A stretch of 41,539 nucleotides of DNA, taken from positions 1 to 41,539 of the forward strand of contig JALNQF010000355.1 in assembly GCA_028456385.1 (NCBI GenBank), written 5' to 3'. The first letter of the stretch is position 1, and each line of letters begins with the position of its first letter. Of the stretch, positions 10,484 to 23,366 are shown piece after piece. This stretch comes from Ophiosphaerella korrae (lineage: Eukaryota; Ascomycota; Dothideomycetes; Pleosporales; Phaeosphaeriaceae). Below the pieces are notes generated by a model, which searched no databases, was not told where the DNA came from, and saw only the letters and a list, made by a program, of their open reading frames with translations. The translations under genes and the position numbers were made by a program.

Positions 10484-12548
10484 TCACCGCTTTCCGCCTT
10501 TACCCTTTTTCTTCCCCTTACCTTGATCTTTAGTTGATTTCTTCTCCTGTACTGGTGTTGACCCCTTTTCTTCCGCGACCGCACCTCCCTGAGTGAGCCC
10601 CTCAGCCTTTTTCTTTCCCTTTCTCCCTTTCGCCCTATAGTAACTCCGATCGCGCATAGGCAACCATCTTTCTGGATCCATCTGCTTATTCTCAGTGAAA
10701 TCCTTTGGCATCCGTGCTTTACGTAATCGCTTGACTCTGGAGTGCTCTGGTTGGGCAGCAGTTACACCGCGCTTTTTCGTTTCGGTGGCTAAGTGTGTGG
10801 TGGCTAGGTTTCCGAGGGGCACACCCGCCTTTTCGAGTGCCCCAGCATCTATGTCTGAGATCAATCGTGAGGCGTCTGGAAGGTAGGAGAGCAGGCCTTC
10901 GGGTATCAAGGACGGATCTGTAATACTGTAGGCAGCCACCAATCCCGCCACCGCTGCCCTGTCTTCATTATCCTGATCATACAAGCTCTTGAATATCTCA
11001 CCAGCAGCCTTGACATTTTCTGGATTGTGTGTATCAAGGAGTGCCGTGCCAGCAGCTACCATGAGCGCTTTAGAGGGGGCTTCTGTTCTTGACTTGTGCG
11101 GTTTCCGCCAGTATTCTGCTGCTCTTGCTAATTCATGCTTTGCGGCGCCAGGGCGACCTTGTTGTGCGTAAAGCGACACGAGAGAGGCGGTGAGGCCAGG
11201 CGCGAAGCGGACGTCAAGACTAGAGGGCGAGGTACTCTGTTCGAGGCGCCGGAAGAAAGATTCGAGGAGATGTGTTGCGGCAGCGTAGTTGTTGGTAATG
11301 ACGTAGAGGTGAGCTATGGTGAGCATGAGCCCGACATCATTTGGTCTTTTTTCTAGAAGAGGCACGATTTCTTTCAAGGCGGCCTTCTCAGTTTCAGCAT
11401 TTCGTGCATGAGCAGCAGCATTCAGCACTGCGGCCATGTTGACTGCCGGTGATAATGAGGGAGCTGATGCGGCAGCAATGACTTTTTCAGTTGAGGATGC
11501 TACACCAGCAACCTTTTGAGATAGCAAAGAAATTACATAGTCATCTTGTTGTAGAATGTTGGACTGGAAAGAGAAGTGCTGGTCCGTGACAGGGGGCCTG
11601 GGGGAGGAATGGAAGAGACGGTGTGATCGGTATGGGTTAGAGTGTTCTTTTGAGGCAGCTATTCCATTGACCTGAGCAACATAGCGAGTGGATAGTTCCT
11701 TGATCCTATAGCTGTCAGCAATGGGGCAGGTTAGCAAGGACAACAGTCTTACTCGGTGGACGGAGTGATGGAAGCCAAATTCTCTGCCTCATCCAGTTTG
11801 CCGAGCTGAGTTAGCACGTAGACTTGCTGGACAGTAATAGGTAATAATTCGGCCTGTTTCTCTGCTTCCGTCAGGTCGGAGAGGGCATTGCAAAGGTCCT
11901 TGGCCCGTTTCAAGCAGACTTCGGCCTGGGCCAACTCGCCCCGGGCTATGCTCCCACATGCAGCATTGAAGGCAGTTTCAAACACGTCAAGATCCTCCCG
12001 CGTAGGTTTCTTCTTGTAGGCCAATTCACCCTGCCCAGTCCACTCCAACTGTGCGTCAACGGCGCCAGAGTTGATGCGGATGTCATATTCCTCGTCTTCG
12101 ATAGGCTGGCTCGCGAGCTCCTTATACACCTTTGCAGCTTGAGCGAAGTTCTCAGAGCGGTACGCCTGGTGGGCAGTGTTAGTCAGGCGAATGCAGGCAG
12201 TATGGAAGTGGCACACACGGCTTGCGCAAGCATATGCTTCATGCCGCGGCCTGTACTCGACTCGGCTGCCGCTGCGATTTGGACTGCTTTGGCTGCATTC
12301 CCCGTCTTATACAGGGCGTATGCGTGTTCGAACGGGGCCTTTTCTTGCAGCCCTTTTGCCTGCTCGAATGCAGCCAGAGCATCGTCATATCGGTCAAGGT
12401 ACAGCAGGGCTATCGCCTTTGCATGGTGCGCATCCAAATCAGATTTTGACTTCTTTGCTGCGGCATTGGCCGCCGCCAGGATTTCCTCGTGGTCGTCGAG
12501 AGAAGCGCGGGCGAGCAAGGAGGAGAGCGACGTGGCAGAAGTGGCCAT
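10484..12548 (-). CDS. SRP72: signal recognition particle subunit SRP72
   Basis: This is the largest protein of the signal recognition particle. It binds SRP RNA together with SRP68 and is needed for co-translational targeting to the ER. Exons on the minus strand are 12548-12219, 12165-11753 and 11705-10484, joined through introns of 53 bp (GTGTGT..ACCAG, with CTAAC branch-like sequence) and 47 bp (GTAAGA..TATAG), giving 654 aa. TPR-like helical repeats fill the first 400 or so residues. The C-terminus has the family's RNA-binding signature, RKARMPKDF then DPERWLPMRDRSYYR, followed by a Lys/Gly-rich tail ending GKGKKKGKGGKR. The start ATG opens MATSATSLSS. A second AG 6 bp upstream of the last acceptor (GACAG/CTATAG) would change EIKEL to DYRIKEL; both stay in frame. 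Confidence 0.94.
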
Positions 12549-12813
12549 GATCCGGGTCTGGCTATTGTATTGTCCTTGGGCGAGCCTGGCGAAAGAGCAA
12601 TGTGTGCCTGCCCCAGGCACCGCGGGGAAGCCGACCAAAAGAAGCGGGATGCATGACTCGCTTACCCAGGCACCAATGCAGCGCACCACTGGGTGGATAG
12701 ATGTCTGGGTATGAATCTATACTACATAGTTGCTAATTCTACCTTATTCATCACGAGATGCAGCCTGGTATATAACGCCACAAAAAAAATCAACGCCAAC
12801 GCTATGCAAACCC

Positions 12814-14049
12814 TCAATTGACGTCCTCAAATTCGTCTTCTTCGCTCTCGTCGCCGCCCTCCCCATTGGACGCTGCTGGAGTGGCGGCGTTGGATGGCGT
12901 AGGCGCGACCGACGGTTCAAGCTTTACGCGCTTCGCTTCAGGAATCGTGCTGGGGGTGCCCACAGCAACGTCCTCAAATTCGTCCTCGTCCTCATCGTCA
13001 TCTTCGTCCTCTTCCTCTTGCTCCTTCCTTCTTCGCTCTGCCTCGATCTGGGCAAAGACGGCATCCAGGTTCTGATTAGCTGTCTTGGTCTCCAGTGCTT
13101 CCGTCTTGATGGTTGGGGAGTCCGTGCCATTAACCTCCTGCTTGACTGTTGTTGTTGTCCCATTGGCGTTCTTGACCACCGTCGACTCGGTGTGCCAGGA
13201 CGGCAACTGATTCTGCATTTGTATCTTCTCCTGGCGAGCCTTATCTGCAGCCCGCTGCTTCTCGTTCTGCTCGGCGCTGGACCCAATTTGGATACTGATC
13301 TTTTCTGGCCCAGTGTCCAAGCCTCTGACAGCAGTTGGTCTAGCCACGACAGTCTCAACCACCTCATGCCTAGTGCCAGGGTCTATCGTTTTATCGCGCG
13401 GCAGCTCAATTTTGGCATCAACAGCATCTTTACCTTCTACAGCAGGTATCTTCATTTGGTCGATTTCGGCCATTAGAGTTAGTAGTGGACTAAAGAGCTT
13501 ATTGAATTTGGCTGGCGTGTCATCAGCCATGTCTTCGGCCTGGCCACCGGCGTCTATCTCGTCGAGCGGATGACCGCATCTGAGGCACAGAAAGCCGCTG
13601 GCATCGGAGGTTGGCTCAGGGTCGATGCTATTGAGAACATCCATGGTTGTGTATTGGGACTTGCAGCGGGTGCACTTGAGCTCGGCCTTCTCAGCCGTCG
13701 GCTTTGCGTTCTTCTTGACGGCTTCGTCGATCTTGTGGATCTTGTATTTGCAGGCATCGATGGCGCGGCGGTAGTCAATGTAGTAGTACTCACGGCTCGT
13801 CTGCTTGGTTGCGCCTTCGCGCATGACCTGCTGCGAGTACACGGCGCACATGCCTGCCTCCTTGAGCTTGCCCACAATCTTGCCCACGTGCTTTGAGTTT
13901 TTGCCGGCCTCGAGGACGAGGACGAGGTCGGGCATGGGCAGAGCACCATGGTAGCAAAGGGCGTCCATGACCACGACGTGCTCCGTCTCGTAGAACATGC
14001 GCACGACGGTGCGCACGAGCTGTTTGGCCGTCTCGACGGGGTCTTTCAT
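12814..14049 (-). CDS. TFA1: transcription initiation factor IIE subunit alpha
   Basis: TFIIE alpha recruits TFIIH to the RNA polymerase II pre-initiation complex. The single exon encodes 411 aa. The N-terminal winged-helix region spans about 10-90 (YETEHVVVMDALCYHGALP, then a Lys-rich helix). A zinc ribbon follows with Cys126, Cys129, Cys155 and Cys158 (CTRC and CLRC). The C-terminal half is low complexity, with a strongly acidic tract near 360 (EEEDEDDDEDEDEFEDV) and a second EDEFEDV at the very end, matching the acidic TFIIH-binding tail of the family. The first in-frame ATG is at 14049; the frame is open further upstream but without ATG. The gene is divergent from PUS1 across 344 bp and lies in tandem upstream of SRP72 with 265 bp between them. 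Confidence 0.95.
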   Translation of the reverse strand: MKDPVETAKQLVRTVVRMFYETEHVVVMDALCYHGALPMPDLVLVLEAGKNSKHVGKIVGKLKEAGMCAVYSQQVMREGATKQTSREYYYIDYRRAIDACKYKIHKIDEAVKKNAKPTAEKAELKCTRCKSQYTTMDVLNSIDPEPTSDASGFLCLRCGHPLDEIDAGGQAEDMADDTPAKFNKLFSPLLTLMAEIDQMKIPAVEGKDAVDAKIELPRDKTIDPGTRHEVVETVVARPTAVRGLDTGPEKISIQIGSSAEQNEKQRAADKARQEKIQMQNQLPSWHTESTVVKNANGTTTTVKQEVNGTDSPTIKTEALETKTANQNLDAVFAQIEAERRRKEQEEEDEDDDEDEDEFEDVAVGTPSTIPEAKRVKLEPSVAPTPSNAATPAASNGEGGDESEEDEFEDVN

Positions 14050-14393
14050 GGCGCACGTGGAGGGAAGGGGGAGAGAGAAATAGAGAGAAGGAAAGGCCAG
14101 AACAAAGGGAGGATCACAAAGTTGGGAACTGTGGTTGCTAACCAAGCCATTAGGAACCTGTTGTGCACGACTTTCCAGGCAGGTGGGCGGCGATGTAGGC
14201 GGTGAGAGTGTAGCGCGGCTGGTGCAGGTGTGGCGCAGCGCTAGTGCTGGAAGAAAATCTGTCTGGGACCTGCAGCTGCAGATGCAGACTATTAGCTCAG
14301 CACACTTTACAGACCAGGACTACTTAGGTACGAGTAATATGGTGCAGCAGTTACAAATGATATGCAGATAATACTCCTCGCTTCCCGCACACC
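14050..14393. promoter_or_regulatory. shared divergent promoter region, TFA1 and PUS1
   Basis: The 344 bp between the two start codons must hold both promoters and leaders. A pyrimidine-rich tract lies just upstream of TFA1 (reads as GGGAGAGAGAAATAGAGAGA on the plus strand near 14070), common in fungal leaders. No defined factor site was recognised. Confidence 0.5.
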
Positions 14394-16274
14394 ATGGACC
14401 AGACTACGAACAAGTCCCCTACCGCGACTGGCAACAATCAGAAGCGCAAGCGGGATGACGATGGCAGAGGCAGAGGGCGAGGCCGAGGGCGGGCGCTTCA
14501 ACATGGCAGCCGTCCAAATAAGAAGAGAAGTATGGGGCGCAAGGAACACAAGTAAGCTCTGCAGCCGTACCACACATGTCTCCAATTAACCAAGTAGCTC
14601 TTCGCAACTAGATCGGCGCGCCCGCAACGAAACCCAGCAGACTCGAAACAAAGAGCACGAACAAACAGGCGATAATGCGCGGCCTGCCATGCCCGCCCCC
14701 TTCCCCGCCGAAGAGGTCGAGGCCGAAGAGCGCAGGCCAAAGCGCAAGGTCGCCGTCATGATCGGCTACTCGGGCACAGGCTACAAGGGCATGCAGATTG
14801 ACAACAAGCAGAAGACCATCGAGGGCGACCTCTTCAATGCTTTCGTCGCCGCGGGCGCAATCTCAAAAGCAAATGCCGATGACCCTAAGAAGTCGTCCCT
14901 CGTCCGTTGCGCCCGCACAGACAAGGGCGTCCACGCTGCCGGCAACGTCATTTCGCTCAAGCTGATCATCGAGGACGACAACATTGTCCACGCCATCAAC
15001 AGCAACCTTTCTGATCAGATCAGAGTATGGGGCATTCAGCGCACGACAGGATCCTTCAGCTGCTACCAGGCCTGTGACTCGCGATGGTATGAGTATCTTA
15101 TACCCACACACGCGTTCTTGCCCCCACACCCCTCGAGTTTCCTGGGGAAGAAACTGGAAGAGTATGCAGAGAAAGAGGGAGACCTAGACGCATACCGTGA
15201 GAGGCAGGCCGAAGTTTCGTCATTCTGGTCCAACACGGAGCAGAAATATATCAAACCCATAGTAGACAGCCTTGACGACTCGATACGCCCGCTTGTACAA
15301 GATGCTCTGTATAGTGTAGAAGCTACAGATGCCGCTCCAGGCGATCCTATTGCTGAAACCTCTATCCCTATACAGGGCAGGGACCCCGCGAATAACATCA
15401 AAGGGATCATCGATGTCATTCAAAAACAAGATCCTACCTTGACGTTTGACTCACAGACCGATGGCTCGGTACCTCTCCCATCCACCACCATAAATCTTCC
15501 CGCATTGGAAGAAGCTGTCAAAGCGCTCAAAGCGGCCTATCTCTCTGCCAAGAAGGCCTACCGCATTGCCCCTGAGCGGCAAGCCCGTGTTCAAGCAGCT
15601 CTGAACAACTACCTAGGAACGCGGAAATACCACAACTACACTGTCCAAAAATCGTTCAACGACAAGTCTGCACAAAGATACATCAAGAGTTTCAAAGTAG
15701 CACCAAAACCTATCATTATCAATGACACAGAGTGGTTGAGCTTGAAGGTGCATGGGCAAAGCTTTATGATGCATCAAATCAGAAAGATGGTAGGCATGGC
15801 CGCTCTTACTGTCCGTTGTGGCACGGATCCTAAAATCATGGAAACAAGTTTTGGTAATGTGATCGTGCGGATTCCTAAGGCACCTGGTCTCGGGCTGCTC
15901 CTTGAACGACCGGTGTTTGATTCGTACAACGAAAAGCAAGCCAAACAACATGGGCGCGAGAAGATCGATTTCAATAGGTTTGACCGGGAGATTGAGGAGT
16001 TCAAGGAGAGGGAAATTTATCAGCGCATTTTCCGGGAAGAGGCACAGGGCAATCAGTGAGATACAAGCGCTTTATTGCAGCACATATTCATGGCTAATGA
16101 CAGTTTAGGTTCAATGCTTTTTTCACCCATCTCGACAACTATAGGGATCCACAGTTCTTGTATTTGACTTCCGGTGGTATTGAAGCGACCAAAAAGGGTT
16201 TAGAGTATAAGGCGACTCAGACCAAGTTTGAAGATGAATCGGATGACGAGAATATCAGTGGCGGGGAAGGTTGA
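14394..16274 (+). CDS. PUS1: tRNA pseudouridine synthase Pus1 (TruA family)
   Basis: Pus1 isomerises uridine to pseudouridine in tRNAs (and U2 snRNA in yeast). Exons are 14394-14551, 14598-16055 and 16109-16274, giving 593 aa. Exon 1 starts in an excellent context (CACCATGG) and encodes a basic, RG-rich leader (KRKRDDDGRGRGRGRGR) fitting nuclear localisation. The catalytic Asp is D161 in RCARTDKGVHAAGNV; YNYTVQ-type and HGQSFMMHQIRKM motifs mark the TruA fold. The last exon restores the conserved C-terminus (FNAFF, then QFLYLTSGGIEA); without splicing the frame would stop at 16059. The first intron ends in CAAGTAG, giving two acceptors 3 bp apart (exon 2 from 14595 or 14598), so two isoforms differing by one Ser are possible. 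Introns are 46 and 53 bp. Confidence 0.95.
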
Positions 16275-16432
16275 CGGATATATCAAGGTGAACCAACAAA
16301 TATACAGTGTCTTACAGAGACAGACAGTATATGCGAGAATGGCGTGCCTTGCAAGAATGCTCCTAATAGGCTTAGTAAATAGTTTCTTGCGAAGCCTGCT
16401 AGGCATGTAAAACTAGATCACGGCTGGCAGCG

Positions 16433-16476
16433 TTTGAACGCTTGAACGCTTGAACGCTTGAACGCTTGAACGCTTG
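16433..16476. repeat. 8-bp tandem repeat (CTTGAACG)
   Basis: Four perfect copies of CTTGAACG (16441-16472) follow one imperfect copy (TTTGAACG) and precede a partial one (CTTG). It lies between the PUS1 stop and the PDA1 start and may be length-polymorphic between strains. No function can be assigned. Confidence 0.9.
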
Positions 16477-16748
16477 TCTTGTAGTCCTCCGATAGATTAA
16501 AACCAGCTAACAGGTAGCGGATATGATGATGACGATGCTGATATAGTTGCATGGAAAAGTAATCCCAGGTATAGTATTCCGTGTTTTCCGGCTGGAGAAG
16601 CGCGAGTGTTGGGAGGAGCTACGGACGTGAGCTTGGGTCTTGTTGAGCACTCGGACCAACCAAGTAATCTTTTGTGCCGACCACTTCAATCGCCTGTCCA
16701 CATCCTTGACCAGACCATTCCCCTCTTCTGTCCCACACCCTCATCACC

Positions 16749-18201
16749 ATGTTGTCACGGACAATTAGGAGGAGCATTGCCTCGCCGTTCCGCCGCAATG
16801 TCACTGCACCCATCGCGACCCGGCCTGCCTTCAGGTCGGTGACCACAGACGCTGCTTCATCTCACGCCGAGAGGGAAAACGTGCCCCAGGAGGATGACAA
16901 GCCCTTCGAGATCCGCCTCTCCGACGAGTCTTTTGAGACTTACGAGCTCGATCCGCCGCCATACACGCTCGATGTCACGAAAAAGGAGCTGAAGCAGATG
17001 TACTACGACATGGTCGCCGTACGGTACGAGACACTTTGCCCGGGCAGCCTTGTCAGAAACTAATCTGATTGCGCAGACGCATGGAGATGGCTGCCGACCG
17101 ACTCTATAAAGAAAAGAAAATTCGTGGCTTCTGCCACCTGTCAACCGGCCAGGAGGCCGTGGCCGTTGGAATCGAGCATGCTATTGACCGCCAAGACCAT
17201 CTTATCACCGCCTATCGCTGCCATGGTTTTGCCATGATGCGCGGGGGCAGTGTCAAGTCCATCATTGGCGAACTACTTGGCAGGAGGGAGGGTATCGCCT
17301 ATGGCAAGGGCGGCTCTATGCACATGTTTGCTCCCGGTTTCTATGGTGGAAACGGCATTGTTGGAGCCCAAGTCCCCGTTGGTGCTGGTATCGCCTTCGC
17401 ATGCCAATACGAGAACAAGGCCAACGTAACGCTTGCCCTATACGGCGACGGTGCTTCAAACCAGGGCCAGGTCTTTGAGGCCTACAACATGGCAAAGCTA
17501 TGGAACTTGCCCATCATCTTCGGTTGCGAGAGTACGTGAACCACCGCACCCAGACTTACGTAGGCTAACAACTTCTAGACAATAAGTACGGAATGGGCAC
17601 TGCGGCGAACCGCTCCTCTGCCATCACCGACTACTATAAGCGCGGGCAATACATTCCCGGCCTCAAAATCAACGGTATGGACGTCCTCGCCGTCAAAGCC
17701 GCTGTCAAGTACGGCAAGGAATATGCTGCTGCTGGCAAGGGCCCTCTAGTATACGAATACGTCACGTACCGATATGGTGGTCACTCCATGTCAGATCCTG
17801 GCACAACCTACAGAGTATGTTCTTACTCATCCTTGTTTCTTTCCCCGAGCCGTAATTTACAGCTTGCTAATTTCTCGGTCCAGACCCGTGAGGAAATTCA
17901 ACGCATGCGTAGCACCAACGACCCCATTGCTGGCCTCAAGCAGAAACTTCTCGACTGGGGTATCACCTCAGAGGATGAGCTCAAATCAATTGACAAGCAA
18001 GCCCGCTCCGACGTCGACGCTGAAGTCGCCGAGGCTGAGCAGATGGTGCCTCCCGAAGCCACTGGTAAGGTCCTCTTTGAAGACATTTATGTGCGTGGCA
18101 GTGAGCCAGAATTCCTGAGGGGAAGAATTCCCGAAGAGAATTTTTATTATAAGGAACACAATATGGGTAGAGAGAAAGAGTCTGTAGCTAGGACGGCATG
18201 A
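16749..18201 (+). CDS. PDA1: pyruvate dehydrogenase E1 component, alpha subunit
   Basis: With E1 beta, this subunit carries out the thiamine-diphosphate-dependent decarboxylation of pyruvate in the mitochondrial matrix. Exons are 16749-17023, 17077-17531, 17579-17814 and 17884-18201 (introns 53, 47 and 69 bp), giving 427 aa. The first 18 residues ([18 protein letters not shown]) are Arg-rich without acids, as in a mitochondrial presequence. The ThDP motif runs from GDG (215-217) to NN (244-245), the first Asn codon being split by intron 2. The regulatory loop [16 protein letters not shown] keeps the first kinase-site serine (S313); the second-site position is Thr. The loop ends exactly at intron 3. 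The start is in a CACCATG context. It is convergent with ferrochelatase, 109 bp away. Confidence 0.96.
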
Positions 18202-18310
18202 TAATCAGGCTTCCCTGAAGAAACTGAAGAGATGAGTTCGCACCGAAGGAATAGTCAATGGTGGCGAGAGTGTAATACTAGGTATTTTTGCTTCTACTTG
18301 CATAAAAGAA

Positions 18311-19645
<1,335 letters not shown>

Positions 19646-19948
19646 CACAGACACGGACGGAAGGAATTGTATTATATGAGCAAAGAGAGGTAGGTAGGTA
19701 AAGTATCATAAGTCGACACCTAGTTGGAGTAGATGAAAAGTGTCTAGCCAATGACGGCGACTGTGTTGGTAGATGACGCACCGATAAAGCCGCCCATCGT
19801 CCGCTTAGCCTTTGCGCTAGAGTAAGAACAGCACGTGCTACCGCGTCGCGCACGAAAGACGCGTCGAGCCTCATTGCCACTGCTGCCTTGAGACAACCAT
19901 CAATAACCCCACAATCGCCCATCTTGAGCTTCCAGCCAACCTTCAAAC
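19646..19948. promoter_or_regulatory. shared divergent promoter region, HEM15 and KU70
   Basis: Only 303 bp separate the two divergent start codons. A short AGGT repeat (near 19688-19700) lies on the ferrochelatase side. No defined factor site was recognised. Confidence 0.45.
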
Positions 19949-21990
19949 ATGGCTGATACACACGAAAACCAGCCCAACGATGACGACGAGGATGAAGAGG
20001 AGCTCGATGACTCAGTAAGCTAGCCCGCCAGCATGGCCAATGTGCATTACATTGTGTTCAATACCGTGGCTAGCTAGCTTACATGGCATAGGCCTACAAG
20101 ACAATGAAAGATGCCGTCCTCTTTGCCATCCACGTCAGCTCATCTATGCTTGAGCGCCCACCCGAGTCAGAAGACAAAAAAGTTGACCGCGACTCGCCAG
20201 CCTCGGCTGCCCTCAAGTGTGCCTATCAGCTCATGCAGCAGCGGATCATCTCAAATCCTAATGATATGATGGGTATCCTGTTGTTTGGCACAGAGAAGAC
20301 AGAACTCAATGATGGTGACAACACCTTCCAACATTGCTACATGTTGGCAAATCTCGATGTTCCATCCGCACAAGATGTCAAGCGGCTACGAGACCTAATA
20401 GAGAACGAAGACGAGACCGAAGAAATACTAAAGCCCGCCGAAGACGGCATAAGCATTGCAACAGTCTTGTTCTGCGCCAATCAGATATTTACCACAAAAG
20501 CCCCTAACTTTTCCTCGAGGCGTTTGTTTCTTGTGACTGATGACGACTACCCCGTCAAAATCAAGGCTGACAAAGATACAGCAGTCACGCGCGCGCATGA
20601 CCTGTATGACCTTGGATGCACCATTGACTTGTTCCCTATTTCACAGACAGACCACAGCTTCGATCGATCCCGCTTTTACGATGATCTTGTCTATCCCACC
20701 TCGACCTCACATTCAGATGGCCCTGAACTAAATTCACCAGCTACCAAGACCGCAAAGAGTAGTCAAGGAATTACGTTGTTACAGCAATTGCTATCGTCCG
20801 TCAATTCAAAAGCCATCCCTCGTCGGGCCTTGTTCACCCTCCCACTCGAGCTTAGCCCAGACCTTCGTATAGGCGTGAAAGGGTACATCATGATTAAACG
20901 CCAGGAGCACGGAAAATCGTGTTACGTCTGGGTCGGTGGTGACAAGCCACAAATCGTGACATCTTCCACCTCTCATATGGCTGATGACACAGCACGTGTA
21001 GTCGAGAAAACTGAATTGCGAAAAGCTTACAAGTTCGGAGGCGACGCGATAACCTTCACCCTTGAAGAAATAGTCAGCATCAGACAAGCCTTCGGCGATC
21101 CAGTGATTCGCGTTATTGGCTTCAAGCCAATATCCTGCCTACCATTATGGGCGAATACCAACAAGGCAACATTCATCTATCCCTCGGAAACAGATTTCAT
21201 TGGCTCAACACGGGTCTTCTCTGCACTTCATCAAAAGCTTCTAAACTCCAAGAGGATGGGCCTGGTATGGTTTATCGCGCGACGCAATGCTTCACCTATA
21301 CTATGCGCCCTTGTTCCAGGGGAAGAGAAAGTAAATGAGGATGGCGAACAATGCATGGCTCCCGGCCTCTGGCTCATTCCTCTGCCATTTGCTGATGACA
21401 TTCGGCAATTTCCTGAACAAGCGGAACAGCCACTGAAAACTACAGACGAACTAACGGACAAGATGCGCATAATCGTCGAGCAACTTCAATTACCTAGAGG
21501 TGTATATGATCCGGCCAGGTACCCGAATCCAGACCTCCAATGGTTTTATCGCATCTTGCAAGCCATGGCGCTTGACGAAGAACTCCCAGATATGCCAGAC
21601 GACAAGACCATTCCGCGTTTCAAGCAGATCGATAAGCGTTGTGCTGGGTATGTTCAAGAATTTGCAGCAGAGTTCAAAACCGTGTTTGCGCAAGCCTCAA
21701 ATACTACTTTCCCTCCTAGGACTAAGGCAAGCAAACGAGCCTCGGTCGACCCAGATGAGGATGAACGACCACCAACTAAACGCGTCAAGAAAGAACCCAA
21801 AGTGAAGGAAGAGAGCGATAATCATTTAACCGATCAGCAAATGGCAACACTTAACAATAAGGGACAAATCAGTAAGCAAAGTGTCGCGATCCTTAAAGAT
21901 TACTTAAGTCAGAGGGGTCAAAGCGTCAGTGGGAAGAAAGCAGATCTTTTGGAGAGGGTTCAGCAATACCTCGATGACAAGGGACTTTGA
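19949..21990 (+). CDS. KU70: Ku70, DNA end-binding subunit of the Ku heterodimer
   Basis: Ku70 pairs with Ku80 to encircle broken DNA ends in non-homologous end joining and also acts at telomeres. Exons are 19949-20014 and 20092-21990 (intron 77 bp, GTAAGC..CATAG), giving 654 aa. Exon 1 encodes only a 22-residue acidic leader (MADTHENQPNDDDEDEEELDDS). Exon 2 opens AYKTMKDAVLFAIHVSSSML, the start of the vWA-like domain. The Ku core includes RIGVKGYIMIKRQEHGKS and FKPISCLPLWANTNKATFIY. A basic segment (RPPTKRVKKEPK) suits a nuclear signal, and a SAP domain closes the protein (LKDYLSQRGQSVSGKKADLL). The domain order vWA, Ku core, C-terminal arm, SAP is complete. The start of exon 1 is supported by splice sites and acidity rather than by strong homology. 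Confidence 0.95.
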
Positions 21991-23366
21991 TACAACCTAC
22001 GTATCAAAATCTATGGTGCAACGGTCTTGCACCAGCCCCACCATGACGAAAGAATCACTCATTATAAAAATAAATCACGTGATCATTTATTTACCCTCAT
22101 CGTCTAGCGCATGTCGCTACCCTGCCTAGAATTTGTGCGTACTAAGATACAAGAAGTTTGTATTCCTGCCCCACTATTTTCCCGTCTCGCATACCTGTTC
22201 TCCATCATTTGCTACGTCCGTTGTGCTGCCGATCTGGTCAGCCGTAGAGCAACACGGTTGATTACGAGGACTATACAGAGTAAAGTATTGCTTCTGAACT
22301 TGGAAAGGGACCATTTTAAGCTAGAGGGGTACAACTGTCGATTAAAGCAGGATATATTAATCGAACGAGGCCCCTAGTGTATTTTCAGTGCAAAAGTACC
22401 TCCGCATATGCCCACCGTGTTTTCTTTTTCAGATATCAGTTCACAATATTACTTTTGCAGGGCTGGTAATGAAAAAATGACATGGATCCCAGATGAAGGA
22501 TGTCACCTAGAGCAAAAAGTTTCAACTTGTCTAGTAAACATTAGCGTTCAAACCTTCTGTCCCTTCTTATCTCCTATAACGGGTCGCTTCCCTCAGTCAA
22601 TCAGTAATGCGGCACAAAACAGTCAAACTACATATGTTCCAGTTAGAGCCTTTGACTGCCAGGCTTAATTTCAATCAAGGTCACTAAGATCACAATTGCG
22701 TTTTGTATAACGACGTGATAAGATGGTGTCAGGTTCATGCTGAAAGTCGAACCAAAGGAGTTTTGAGGAATATAGGCGACAACATCAAAGGTGGCGTGTA
22801 TCAAACTTCAGCAACTAAAGAGCAGTATAAAAATTGTTGTTATTTGGTATAATTATAGAAGGAGGCATAATTTGACTTTACGAAATGAGGAGCTCATGTA
22901 TCCAGCGCGTTATACAAAATGCGGTACACCACTTGAATGTCATCTTGCATCCTGCTTTGCACTTCGCTTCGCAACACAACGATCCAGTCAACCATTTGCC
23001 TTCTAAGAGGCCTTGAATGAATGAGTCTCAGACCGTGTTGCGCTGAAGCTATCATGATCTCTTCATCTTCCTCGCGAGCATAATCTCGACTTGGACTCGC
23101 CTTTCCAACCTCAGGTTTACTAACTCATCAGGCGACATGAGCATCCCATTTCCTGTACACACATGGCGTCTGCTTATGATAAACAAGCCGACCAAAAAGT
23201 GTAACAGGCGATTGAGCCACTACGGGGTATGGTGTGGATAGAGAGCAAATAGTAAGTATGAGGGTGAGCCCTGCATTCTGTTTGGCTTGCTCACCAAGAA
23301 TTGTGCATACCTAGTATGCGCTAACCTAACCATGAGAACCCGAAATCAAAGCGAGCGATACAGCAC
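21991..23366. other. intergenic stretch between convergent KU70 and the Est1-like gene
   Basis: This holds the 3' ends of two converging genes. The only ATG-started ORFs are short (for example 22111-22377, 88 codons) with no recognisable domain. AT content is somewhat raised but CpA/TpG are not depleted, so it is not RIP-mutated repeat. No RNA gene was recognised. Confidence 0.5.
22068..22092. terminator. poly(A)-signal inverted repeat downstream of KU70
   Basis: AAATAAAT (22068-22075) and ATTTATTT (22085-22092) form an inverted repeat around a segment containing the palindrome TCACGTGA. AATAAA is therefore present on both strands, 78 bp after the KU70 stop. It suits a 3' processing signal for KU70; use by the opposite gene is less likely because that gene ends 1.3 kb away. 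Confidence 0.45.

Noticed and set aside
12730..13476. 248-codon plus-strand ORF
   Set aside because: It lies antisense to the TFIIE alpha gene and its Leu/Ser-rich composition mirrors the acidic tail on the other strand.
22111..22377. 88-codon ATG ORF after KU70
   Set aside because: No domain, no splice partner seen, and it lies in a probable 3' flanking region.
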